The notes under the pieces were generated by a model. That model was not told the origin of the DNA, made no database searches, and saw nothing but the letters and a program-made list of their open reading frames with translations. From Prevotella sp. (GTDB lineage Bacteria; Bacteroidota; Bacteroidia; Bacteroidales; Bacteroidaceae), in the NCBI GenBank assembly GCA_022788105.1, contig JALEVZ010000030.1:1-59173 (forward strand): 59,173 bases of DNA, given 5' to 3'. Shown in pieces: positions 8,173 to 15,279 of the stretch. A program made the translations under genes and the position numbers. The stretch's first letter is position 1. Every line of letters starts with the position of its first letter.

Positions 8173-9062
8173 ACTTCAGCCTTTTCTTTTTCTGTTTGTC
8201 CTGCGTTTGTCTTTTCAGCACTGGCATCCTTTGCCGACACGATTAAAGGGAAACCCTGAGTCATAATGGCGTTTCGCGGACACACTTTCACACATTTACG
8301 ACAAGACCGACACTTCTCATAGTCTATATGGGCAAGATTGTTAACAATCTCTATTGCGCCAAACGGACACTCCTTCGCACACTTGCCACATCCTATACAT
8401 GACGTGCCGCACTCCTTCATGGCAACAGGACCACGGCTGACATTGTTGCAGCTCACATACACCCGTCGGTTCTTTGCCGACACTGGCGTCAGTGCTATAA
8501 CATGTCTTGGACAAGCCTTCACACAAGCGCCGCATGCCGTACACAACGCAGGGTCGACTTCTGCCACATGTGTTTCTTCGTTAATCTTTATGCCTCCAAA
8601 GCTGCATGCAGCCACACAGTCTCCACAACCGAGACATCCGTTGCCACATTTGTCATCTGCCACGCCACAGGCATTACGTGCCGCACAGGTCTCCAAGCCG
8701 TCGTATGTCACAGACTGAGACAGTCCGCAGCCCGAACATTTCACGACAGCCTTCATAGGAGCAGATGCTCCTCCCGTCATACCAAGCACGTCAAATATTT
8801 TACTCATCGCCTCCGCGCTTGCCACAGGACACGCAAGCGGAGTGCGTTCTTCGCTGTCAGCATTTTTTACCAGCGCTTCCGCCATAGCTTGACAGCCAGC
8901 CAAGCCACAACCGCCACAATTAGCTTTAGGCAAAAGTTCATAAATCTCACCAACACGAGCATCGCTTTTAACGGCAAACTTCCTTGAACAGAAATACAAT
9001 ACTGCCGCCGAAACCAGCGCTATTCCTCCCAGTGTCAGCACCGAGACAAAGATATATTCCAT
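8169..9062 (-). CDS. rnfB: Rnf electron transport complex subunit B (polyferredoxin)
   Basis: The ferredoxin-accepting subunit. A single N-terminal membrane segment is followed by the Fe-S motif ANCGGCGLAGCQ. Further cysteine clusters follow: GNGCLGCGDCVAAC, CTACGACVKACP, CIGCGKCAKECP and CRSCRKCVKVCP. The 297 residues, with about five clusters, match the long RnfB type of anaerobes rather than the shorter proteobacterial one. A Lys/Glu-rich tail ends the protein. It is the first rnf gene, placed 25 nt behind rseC and overlapping rnfC. Confidence 0.95.
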   Translation of the reverse strand: MEYIFVSVLTLGGIALVSAAVLYFCSRKFAVKSDARVGEIYELLPKANCGGCGLAGCQAMAEALVKNADSEERTPLACPVASAEAMSKIFDVLGMTGGASAPMKAVVKCSGCGLSQSVTYDGLETCAARNACGVADDKCGNGCLGCGDCVAACSFGGIKINEETHVAEVDPALCTACGACVKACPRHVIALTPVSAKNRRVYVSCNNVSRGPVAMKECGTSCIGCGKCAKECPFGAIEIVNNLAHIDYEKCRSCRKCVKVCPRNAIMTQGFPLIVSAKDASAEKTNAGQTEKEKAEV

Positions 9063-9087
9063 TGTTTTCTTGTTATTTTCTTTTTTA

Positions 9088-9507
9088 CTATTCTATTGAC
9101 ACAACCGCCACGTTGAATTTTTGCTCATACTTGCCACGTAAAAGATACAGCGACAAATAATAAACAGCAACAGACAAAAGGCCTGCGCACGAGACCACTA
9201 CGTCAGAACCGGTAAGCAGATAAGCCACAGCACAGCACGCTAAAAAGACAAGCAGTGGCACACCATAGCCCAACCATACAGAACGCATACCATCATTGGA
9301 AGCCAATGCCACACGTACCGTCTGCCCCACCTCAACCTGCAGTCCATCAGAAACCGCAGCCGTGACAACCATCGGACGACACTCTGACGTTGCACACGAG
9401 GTAGAAAGCTGGCATGAAGAACACCCTGAGCGACGCACTATTGCCACCTCCACGCTGTTCCCCATCACGCGCACGACTTTCCCATCGTATTGATTCTCAT
9501 TGCACAT
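9088..9507 (-). CDS. rseC: RseC/MucC-family membrane protein at head of rnf operon
   Basis: A 139-residue protein with an N-terminal cysteine motif (GCSSCQLSTSCATSEC) and two membrane segments in its second half, the layout of the SoxR-reducing RseC family. Members are regularly the first gene of rnf operons in Bacteroidota, so a role in assembling or reducing the complex is likely by context. The frame extends to an ATG at 9615, but I chose the ATG at 9507 because the -7 promoter box is at 9630-9637, leaving almost no leader for the longer form, and because 139 residues fits the family. Confidence 0.85.
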   Translation of the reverse strand: MCNENQYDGKVVRVMGNSVEVAIVRRSGCSSCQLSTSCATSECRPMVVTAAVSDGLQVEVGQTVRVALASNDGMRSVWLGYGVPLLVFLACCAVAYLLTGSDVVVSCAGLLSVAVYYLSLYLLRGKYEQKFNVAVVSIE

Positions 9508-9629
9508 TGATTGTACTTTACACTTAATAAATATACGCACACGAGTCATTCCACAATCAGACATCCATGCACCTAAAAAGCCAACATGCACCCAAAAGAA
9601 TATATAGCCGTGCACGTTTTTTGATGTTG

Positions 9630-9660
9630 CAAAAGTAACATTATAATTTTATTCTTACAA
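9630..9660 (-). promoter_or_regulatory. Promoter of rseC-rnfBCDGEA operon
   Basis: On the minus strand TTG (9658-9660) lies 20 nt upstream of TACTTTTG (9630-9637), which fits the Bacteroidota -33/-7 consensus. The implied transcript start is about 115 nt before rseC. Confidence 0.6.
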
Positions 9661-9845
9661 GAATATGGGGACTTTTTCCTACAGCCAGACCAACAAAAGC
9701 CAAACCATCGTTACACATTTTATAAATAATGTATATATGCCCTTACTACTGACGTAATTCTCGCAAAACACCGAAAAACAGACATTTATCTAAGGTAATG
9801 GGGCAAAAAGTAAGGGAAAAATTTCATTATAAATGGAAAAACTCG

Positions 9846-9853
9846 TATCTTTG
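9846..9853 (+). promoter_or_regulatory. -7 box of the HU gene promoter
   Basis: TATCTTTG matches TAnnTTTG and lies 49 nt before the HU start. No convincing -33 TTTG is visible at the usual distance. Confidence 0.5.
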
Positions 9854-9901
9854 CACTTCAAAAAGAAAAAATTTAAAAACAAAAAGTAAAATTACATTCA
9901 A

Positions 9902-10183
9902 ATGACTAAGGCTGATATAATTAACACAATAGCCATGAACACTGGCCTCCAGAAAAAAGATGTGGCTGTTGTAGTTGAAAGTTTTATGGAAACCATCAAG
10001 AATAGTCTTCTTGAAAACAAAGAGAATGTATATCTGAGAGGTTTCGGAAGTTTTGTTATAAAGCACAGAGCAGCTAAGACCGCAAGAAACATTCTGCAGA
10101 AGACAACAATGATTATCGACGCACACGACCTGCCCAGCTTCAAGCCGGCAAAGTGCTTCGTTGATCAAATGAAAGAAAATTGA
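9902..10183 (+). CDS. HU/IHF-family DNA-binding protein
   Basis: A 93-residue histone-like protein that bends DNA as a dimer. It has the helical N-terminus MTKADIINTIAMNTGLQKKDV and the beta-arm entry RGFGSFVIKHRAAKTARN, followed by the C-terminal PSFKPAK segment. The tip of the arm lacks the usual RNPQTGE sequence and reads RNILQKTT, so it is a divergent HU type, common in Bacteroidota. It has its own -7 box and is followed by the small basic COX24-like gene and rng. Confidence 0.93.
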   Translation: MTKADIINTIAMNTGLQKKDVAVVVESFMETIKNSLLENKENVYLRGFGSFVIKHRAAKTARNILQKTTMIIDAHDLPSFKPAKCFVDQMKEN

Positions 10184-10255
10184 TTTCAGTGAATCAGGTT
10201 TCACGGGAACAAAACATACAAAACACATAATAAACATTTTAACAAAATTACAGCT

Positions 10256-10345
10256 ATGCCAAACGGAAAGAAAAAAAAGGGACACAAGATGGCTACCCAC
10301 AAGCGTAAGAAAAGATTAAGAAAGAACAGACACAAGAGCAAGTAA
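10256..10345 (+). CDS. 29-residue basic protein, COX24/AURKAIP1-like
   Basis: A tiny, extremely basic protein (MPNGKKKKGHKMATHKRKKR then LRKNRHKSK) with the HKMxTHKRKKRLRKNRHK signature. This resembles the C-terminal domain of the mitochondrial small-subunit ribosomal protein COX24/AURKAIP1 (mS38). I infer that it binds the ribosome or rRNA. The clean ATG-to-TAA frame, the strong conserved-looking motif and its place between HU and rng, a ribonuclease for rRNA, support it as a real gene. It is only 72 nt behind HU and could share its transcript. A hairpin terminator follows. Confidence 0.75.
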   Translation: MPNGKKKKGHKMATHKRKKRLRKNRHKSK

Positions 10346-10390
10346 ATTCCTCTTTAGGAATGGCATTGCTTCGTGAGAAGTTCTGTAATG

Positions 10391-10440
10391 GGGCGCGTCA
10401 ATGTATCCACTGAGGGTCCTTTGACACGCCCATTTTATTT
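10391..10440 (+). terminator. Terminator after the COX24-like gene
   Basis: GGGCGCGTCAA pairs with TTGACACGCCC (one mismatch) and is followed by ATTTTATTT. It separates the HU transcript from rng. Confidence 0.75.
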
Positions 10441-10512
10441 GTCTGACACCGCCATACTACATAAACAGTCAGACAAACCATCATCATCAAGAACAATAAA
10501 AGAAAAAGAGAA

Positions 10513-12087
10513 ATGACAAGCGAAGTCGTTATAGACGTTCAACAGAAAGACGTGTCCATAGCTCTTCTCGAAGACAAGCGACTGGTGGAATACCAGTGCG
10601 AGCCGCGGGCAGTATCTTACTCTGTTGGAAACATTTACATCGCAAAGGTGAAGAAGCTCATGCCGGGTCTCAACGCATGCTTTGTAGATGTAGGATACGA
10701 GCGTGACGCTTTTCTCCATTATCTTGACTTAGGAAATCAGTTCAACTCGTTTGAGAAATATCTGAAACAGGTTGAAAGTGACAGAAAGAAACTATACCCG
10801 TTCGCCAAAGCGACAAGGCTGCCCGACCTCAAAAAGGACGGGAGTGTGCAAAACACGCTCAAGGTAGGACAGGAAGTGTTGGTGCAAATAGTCAAAGAGC
10901 CCATCTCCACCAAAGGACCACGCCTCACTGGCGAGATAAGTTTTGCCGGACGTTATCTTGTACTCATGCCATTTGGCGACAAGGTATCGGTGTCGAGCAA
11001 GATAAAGAGCAGTGAAGAAAGGGCACGACTGAAACAGCTCATCAACAGCATAAGGCCCAAAAATTGCGGAGTCATTGTGCGCACCGTCGCAGAAGGAAAG
11101 CGAGTGGCAGAACTTGACGCCGAGATGAAGATTCTCAACAAACGTTGGGAAGAGGCCTTGACAAAAGTGCAGAAGACACAACAACGCCCCCAACTCATAT
11201 TCGAAGAGACTGGACGTGCCGTTGCCTTGATAAGAGACTTGTTCAACCCCACATATGAAAACATATATGTTAACGACGAGTCCATCTTCAACGAAGTGAA
11301 ACACTATGTTGCAATGATTGCGCCCGACAAGGCCGACATTGTAAAACTCTACACAGGCAAGGTACCCATCTTCGACAATTTCAATGTCACAAAACAAATA
11401 AAGTCAAGCTTTGGAAAAACTGTCAACTACAAACACGGAGCCTACCTTATTATAGAACACACGGAAGCACTCCACGTTGTAGACGTGAACAGCGGCAACC
11501 GCTCACATTCAGACAACGGTCAGGAAGCCAACGCGCTGGATGTTAACCTTGGAGCCGCAGACGAGTTGGCACGCCAGTTGCGCCTGCGCGACATGGGTGG
11601 AATCATCGTTGTCGACTTTATAGACATGAACCTGGCAGAAGACCGCCAGATGTTGTACGAGCGCATGTGCAAGAACATGCAGAAAGACCGCGCACGCCAC
11701 AACATATTGCCGTTGAGCAAGTTCGGCCTTATGCAGATTACGCGCCAACGCGTACGTCCTGCAATGGATGTGAATGTAGACGAAGCCTGCCCCACATGCT
11801 TCGGCACGGGAAAGATAAAGTCAAGCATTCTGTTCACCGAACAGCTTGAGAGCAAGATAGACCAGCTCGTAAACAAGATTGGAATAAAGACATTCTACCT
11901 TTATGTCCATCCCTACGTTGCTGCCTTCATCAATAAAGGCCCGTTCTCCCTCAAGCTGAAGTGGAAATTCAAATATGGCTTTGGCGTACACGTTCTGTCT
12001 TCACAGAAACTGTCATTCTTGCAGTATGAGTTCTACGACAGCAAGAAACAGTTTATCGACATGAAAGAAGAGATAGAAACAAAATAA
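10513..12087 (+). CDS. rng: Ribonuclease G/E family endoribonuclease
   Basis: Cleaves single-stranded regions of rRNA precursors and mRNA. The 524 residues include an N-terminal S1-type RNA-binding domain (GNIYIAKVKKLMPGLNACFVDVG, residues about 35-130). The catalytic core has the two acidic motifs VDVNSGNR and VDFIDM that hold the metal. The zinc-link cysteines are in ACPTCFGTGKI near residue 425. The long arginine-rich degradosome tail of RNase E is absent, so RNase G is the better name. It is flanked by hairpin terminators on both sides, indicating a single-gene transcript. Confidence 0.95.
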   Translation: MTSEVVIDVQQKDVSIALLEDKRLVEYQCEPRAVSYSVGNIYIAKVKKLMPGLNACFVDVGYERDAFLHYLDLGNQFNSFEKYLKQVESDRKKLYPFAKATRLPDLKKDGSVQNTLKVGQEVLVQIVKEPISTKGPRLTGEISFAGRYLVLMPFGDKVSVSSKIKSSEERARLKQLINSIRPKNCGVIVRTVAEGKRVAELDAEMKILNKRWEEALTKVQKTQQRPQLIFEETGRAVALIRDLFNPTYENIYVNDESIFNEVKHYVAMIAPDKADIVKLYTGKVPIFDNFNVTKQIKSSFGKTVNYKHGAYLIIEHTEALHVVDVNSGNRSHSDNGQEANALDVNLGAADELARQLRLRDMGGIIVVDFIDMNLAEDRQMLYERMCKNMQKDRARHNILPLSKFGLMQITRQRVRPAMDVNVDEACPTCFGTGKIKSSILFTEQLESKIDQLVNKIGIKTFYLYVHPYVAAFINKGPFSLKLKWKFKYGFGVHVLSSQKLSFLQYEFYDSKKQFIDMKEEIETK

Positions 12088-12129
12088 GTTTCTGCATCTT
12101 AGCCGACATAAAGGAGAAAACAACAAGAT

Positions 12130-12173
12130 GAGGCTTTGCCTGCCGAATAGCGGGCAAAGCCTCATTTTATTTT
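12130..12173 (+). terminator. Terminator after rng
   Basis: An 11-bp stem (GAGGCTTTGCC with GGCAAAGCCTC) is followed by ATTTTATTTT, 42 nt past the rng stop. Confidence 0.9.
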
Positions 12174-12180
12174 AATGAGT

Positions 12181-12343
12181 TGACAAAATGAAAGGGCCTT
12201 TTTGAGCTTGCCACTACGCCCTAATGACGAGGTCAAAGGGGCCTAATGGCGTCGCCAAAGGGCCGTAATGGGAAAACCACCATTCTTTTAACACACGTTA
12301 AGAATTGACGTTAGCTTTTGCAACGAAATCTTAGCAAAGTGTC
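12181..12343 (-). repeat. 163-nt interspersed repeat, copy 1
   Basis: One of four gap-free copies of the same 163-nt intergenic element. Reading the minus strand it runs from GACACTTTGCT through TTAACGTGTGTTAA to CATTTTGTCA. Orientation is reversed relative to copies 2 and 4. It fills the space between the rng terminator (ends 12173) and the pdxT terminator (starts 12354), between two convergent genes. The 22-nt modules are more diverged here (for example CCATTAGGCCCCTTTGACC). Confidence 0.9.
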
Positions 12344-12353
12344 ACAAAAAGCG

Positions 12354-12390
12354 AAGGGGAAGCAGCATTATGCAAAATGCGCTTCCCCTT
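12354..12390 (-). terminator. Terminator after pdxT
   Basis: AAGGGGAAGC and GCTTCCCCTT form a long stem with inner GCAT/ATGC pairing. On the minus strand it is followed by CGCTTTTTG. Confidence 0.8.
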
Positions 12391-12457
12391 TGATTTTGAT
12401 GATAAGTCCTCACTTACCAGTATTATTGTTTAGCAAGTGTCTCACTTAGCTGTTTCT

Positions 12458-13027
12458 TTACTTGCCGACAACATCATGCAGGAAATACTCATGCACCCGT
12501 GTGTCGTCACAGAGTTCAGGATGGAAGGCGGTCACAAGCTGACGACCCTGTCGCGCAGCGACAATACGACCGTCAACCACAGCCAAAGCCTTAGCGTCGC
12601 CATGCACTTGCTCTATATACGGAGCACGGATGAAAGTCATTGGCACCTTTCCGATGCCCTCCATCTCTGCCTCAGTAAAAAAGCTTCCAAGCTGACGGCC
12701 ATAGGCGTTGCGACAAACTTCAATATCCATTGTAGAGATTCGAGCAAAGTCTTCGCCTCTCACTTTTTTCGCCAATTGGATAAGTCCGGCACAAGTGCCG
12801 AACACTGCCCCACCGCCATTGATGTAATCGCGGACGGGTTCAAGCAATCCGAGGTCTTTCAGAAGTCGCAACTGAGTGGTGCTCTCGCCTCCAGGAATCA
12901 CGAGACCGTCTTTCTCCTGCTCCCAGTCTGCGAGTTGTCGCACCTCGAAACACTCTGCACCAAGCCTCTCAAGCATCTGTTCGTGCTCGATAAACGCTCC
13001 CTGCAGGGCCAATACTGCAATTCTCAT
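12458..13027 (-). CDS. pdxT: Glutaminase subunit of pyridoxal 5'-phosphate synthase
   Basis: Class-I glutamine amidotransferase that supplies ammonia to PdxS for PLP synthesis. The 189 residues show the opening MRIAVLALQGAFIEH, the oxyanion region IPGGEST, the catalytic cysteine in GTCAGLI (about residue 80) and the catalytic His/Glu in TAFHPEL near the C-terminus. It starts 12 nt behind pdxS, the expected operon partner, and is the last gene before a strong terminator. Confidence 0.97.
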   Translation of the reverse strand: MRIAVLALQGAFIEHEQMLERLGAECFEVRQLADWEQEKDGLVIPGGESTTQLRLLKDLGLLEPVRDYINGGGAVFGTCAGLIQLAKKVRGEDFARISTMDIEVCRNAYGRQLGSFFTEAEMEGIGKVPMTFIRAPYIEQVHGDAKALAVVDGRIVAARQGRQLVTAFHPELCDDTRVHEYFLHDVVGK

Positions 13028-13039
13028 AGCCTCGACAGA

Positions 13040-13915
13040 TTACTTGCCTCTCTCGGCCATCAGCAGTTCTACCTCCTGTTCGTTGATGCCAACCATTGCC
13101 TCGCCCAGGTCTTCTGAAAGTTCTGCAAGCATCTTGGCATCCTTGTAGTTGGTCACAGCCTTAACGATGGCCACGGCACGCTTCACGGGGTCGCCGCTCT
13201 TGAATATGCCAGAGCCTACGAACACGCCCTCTGCGCCAAGCTGCATCATAAGCGCTGCGTCGGCAGGTGTTGCCACACCGCCTGCAGCGAAGTTCACTAC
13301 AGGGAGTTTGCCGTTCTCATGCACATACTTCACAAGCTCGTAAGGAACCTGCAACTGCTTTGCTGCCTCAAACAGTTCGTCCTCTGCCATAGAGGTCAGA
13401 CGGCGAATCTCGCTCTGCATCATACGCATGTGACGCACTGCCTGCACCACATCGCCAGTTCCAGGCTCACCCTTTGTACGAATCATTGTCGCACCCTCCG
13501 CAATTCTGCGAAGAGCCTCGCCCAGATTCTTTGCACCGCACACAAACGGCACATCAAACTTTGTCTTGTCAATGTGGTAGACATCATCTGCCGGAGAGAG
13601 TACCTCGCTCTCGTCGATATAGTCTATGCTCAATGCCTGCAGAATCTGTGCCTCTGCAAAATGACCGATACGACATTTTGCCATGACAGGGATGGTCACA
13701 GCCTCCTGTATGCCCTTTATCATCTTCGGGTCGCTCATACGTGACACACCACCAGCAGCACGAATGTCTGCGGGGATACGCTCAAGCGCCATGACAGCAC
13801 ATGCACCAGCTGCCTCGGCTATACGTGCCTGCTCCGGCGTTGTAACATCCATAATAACTCCGCCCTTCAGCATCTGTGCCAGGTTGCGGTTAAGAATTTG
13901 TCTTTCCTTGTTCAT
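13040..13915 (-). CDS. pdxS: Pyridoxal 5'-phosphate synthase, lyase subunit
   Basis: Builds PLP from ribose 5-phosphate, glyceraldehyde 3-phosphate and ammonia from PdxT. The sequence has the two lysine regions of the active site ([15 protein letters not shown] and [13 protein letters not shown]) and the C-terminal phosphate-binding loop ([12 protein letters not shown]). The start chosen at 13915 ([19 protein letters not shown]) gives 291 residues, the family norm. A GTG at 13948 would overlap the upstream stop but adds an untypical leader. It lies directly behind the ThiD-AraC gene, which may regulate it. Confidence 0.96.
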   Translation of the reverse strand: MNKERQILNRNLAQMLKGGVIMDVTTPEQARIAEAAGACAVMALERIPADIRAAGGVSRMSDPKMIKGIQEAVTIPVMAKCRIGHFAEAQILQALSIDYIDESEVLSPADDVYHIDKTKFDVPFVCGAKNLGEALRRIAEGATMIRTKGEPGTGDVVQAVRHMRMMQSEIRRLTSMAEDELFEAAKQLQVPYELVKYVHENGKLPVVNFAAGGVATPADAALMMQLGAEGVFVGSGIFKSGDPVKRAVAIVKAVTNYKDAKMLAELSEDLGEAMVGINEQEVELLMAERGK

Positions 13916-13944
13916 ATTTTCGTTGTTTAATATTTTCTTTCCTG

Positions 13945-15051
13945 TCACCTTTTCTGGCGACGATATTCGCTTGGCGTAAGCCCCGTCATCTTCTTGAAAA
14001 ACTTTGCGAAATGAGCCTGCGAGCCGAAGCCGACAGAATAGGCTATCTCCTGCACCGTCTTTGTAGACGACAGCAGCATGGACTCAATCTCCGAGACAAG
14101 ATATTCATCGATTATCGTCTTCGGGGCTTTTCCTGCAATGCGTTTGGTCACCTGTGCCAAGTATGTGCTACTGACATTCAACAGGTCGGCATAGAAACGT
14201 ACGTCATTGTGAGAAGTGAAGTGAGCGGAAATCTCGTTCACAAACTCATTGAACAGCTCGCTACCACGCCCCGCCAAAGCCACATCCTTAGCGTGAACAT
14301 TGCTCATGTACGTGTACGCACTGGCAACAGCGTCTTCCAGGCTCTGCCCCTTCGACATATAACCACCGATGGCAGCCGACAAGTTGCCGCTCCTGCCATG
14401 TCTGTTGCCCTGCAGCGTGTCGCCGCACATGTTTGACAAGAAGCTCGGCTCGCTGTCTGAGGCAACAACCAGCACATCAGTGTTAGGACCAGCCATCATG
14501 TTGCCGCAGTGCATCAACACGCTGTGACAGCCGAGTTGCTGCAACTCCCCAGCCGCCTCTACCACGCCTGCCGAACCGACAATGCGATGACCGAGGATGC
14601 GTTCCGCGTCACTTTTCTTGAGCGTCAGGAGCGACACCAACGGCAATAGACAACGCCTCATCACCCTTATAAGGTCAGGAGACATAAGTATGTCGCCATT
14701 GCTTGACACGGCAACGGGGTCGTAGATGACCACCTCTGGACGATAGCGTTCCAGTACACTCGACACTGCCTGCATCACGTCCGCACGCCTTATCATACCG
14801 ATTTTCACGATACGCGGCTGCACGTCGTTGATTATTGCCTCTATCTGTCCCAACACAATGTCTGGCGGCAGGTCGTAGAAGTCCTGAATGCCCAACGTGT
14901 TCTGCACGGTCACCGATGTTATGACCGTCACGGCATAGCCTCCGAGAGCGGACAATATTTTAATGTCTGCCTGCACTCCTGAGCCACCCGTACCGTCCGA
15001 ACCCGTTATCGTTAGTATCGGACTACAGCCGTCATTTCGCTTCATTGTCAT
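13945..15051 (-). CDS. ThiD-like kinase domain fused to AraC-type DNA-binding domain; probable pdx operon regulator
   Basis: Residues 1 to about 250 have the ribokinase-like fold of hydroxymethylpyrimidine/pyridoxine kinases, with [13 protein letters not shown] at 17-29 and [18 protein letters not shown]. Residues about 262-366 form an AraC/XylS double helix-turn-helix ([25 protein letters not shown]). The catalytic anion-hole motif, normally HGTGCT, reads HGRSGN at 218-223, so the catalytic cysteine is lost and the domain probably binds a ligand without phosphorylating it. It heads the operon with pdxS and pdxT. I infer a sensor of a B6 vitamer, or of hydroxymethylpyrimidine, controlling PLP synthesis. 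The 4-nt GTGA overlap with an alternative pdxS start hints at coupling. Confidence 0.85.
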   Translation of the reverse strand: MTMKRNDGCSPILTITGSDGTGGSGVQADIKILSALGGYAVTVITSVTVQNTLGIQDFYDLPPDIVLGQIEAIINDVQPRIVKIGMIRRADVMQAVSSVLERYRPEVVIYDPVAVSSNGDILMSPDLIRVMRRCLLPLVSLLTLKKSDAERILGHRIVGSAGVVEAAGELQQLGCHSVLMHCGNMMAGPNTDVLVVASDSEPSFLSNMCGDTLQGNRHGRSGNLSAAIGGYMSKGQSLEDAVASAYTYMSNVHAKDVALAGRGSELFNEFVNEISAHFTSHNDVRFYADLLNVSSTYLAQVTKRIAGKAPKTIIDEYLVSEIESMLLSSTKTVQEIAYSVGFGSQAHFAKFFKKMTGLTPSEYRRQKR

Positions 15052-15061
15052 TATTTTGATG

Positions 15062-15069
15062 CAAAGGAA
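15062..15069 (-). promoter_or_regulatory. Possible -7 box of the thiD-like/pdxST operon
   Basis: TTCCTTTG on the minus strand differs from TAnnTTTG at one position and lies 10 nt before the ThiD-AraC start. If used, the leader is very short. Confidence 0.3.
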
Positions 15070-15279
15070 AGAAAAATCTTACAAATGAAAAAAAACAGTT
15101 CGCATATTGACAAGGAAAGCATGGTTTTATACAAATATTTGCATGACACCACCCTCTTATTTGTATCTCACCGCCTTATGCTTGCCACGATTGCGTCAAC
15201 CGCTCAGAAAAAAGACAAGGGCATGGCAAAACCACAAACCGAAGTTCAAGGTTTTGACATGCCCACGTTATGTAACAGT

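Larger units (their letters stand above)
9508..9901. other. Divergent spacer between rseC and HU genes
   Basis: A 394-nt AT-rich region holding the minus-strand rnf promoter (9630-9660) and the plus-strand HU promoter (9846-9853). No reading frame, repeat or structured RNA was recognised in the middle part. Confidence 0.6.
12088..12457. other. Convergent spacer between rng and pdxT
   Basis: The 370-nt spacer is fully accounted for by the rng terminator, repeat copy 1 and the pdxT terminator. No gene is seen apart from a five-codon remnant of the repeat's mini-frame. Confidence 0.7.

Noticed and set aside
12437..13117. 226-codon plus-strand frame opposite pdxT/pdxS
   Set aside because: It crosses two clearly identified genes on the other strand and has no motif.
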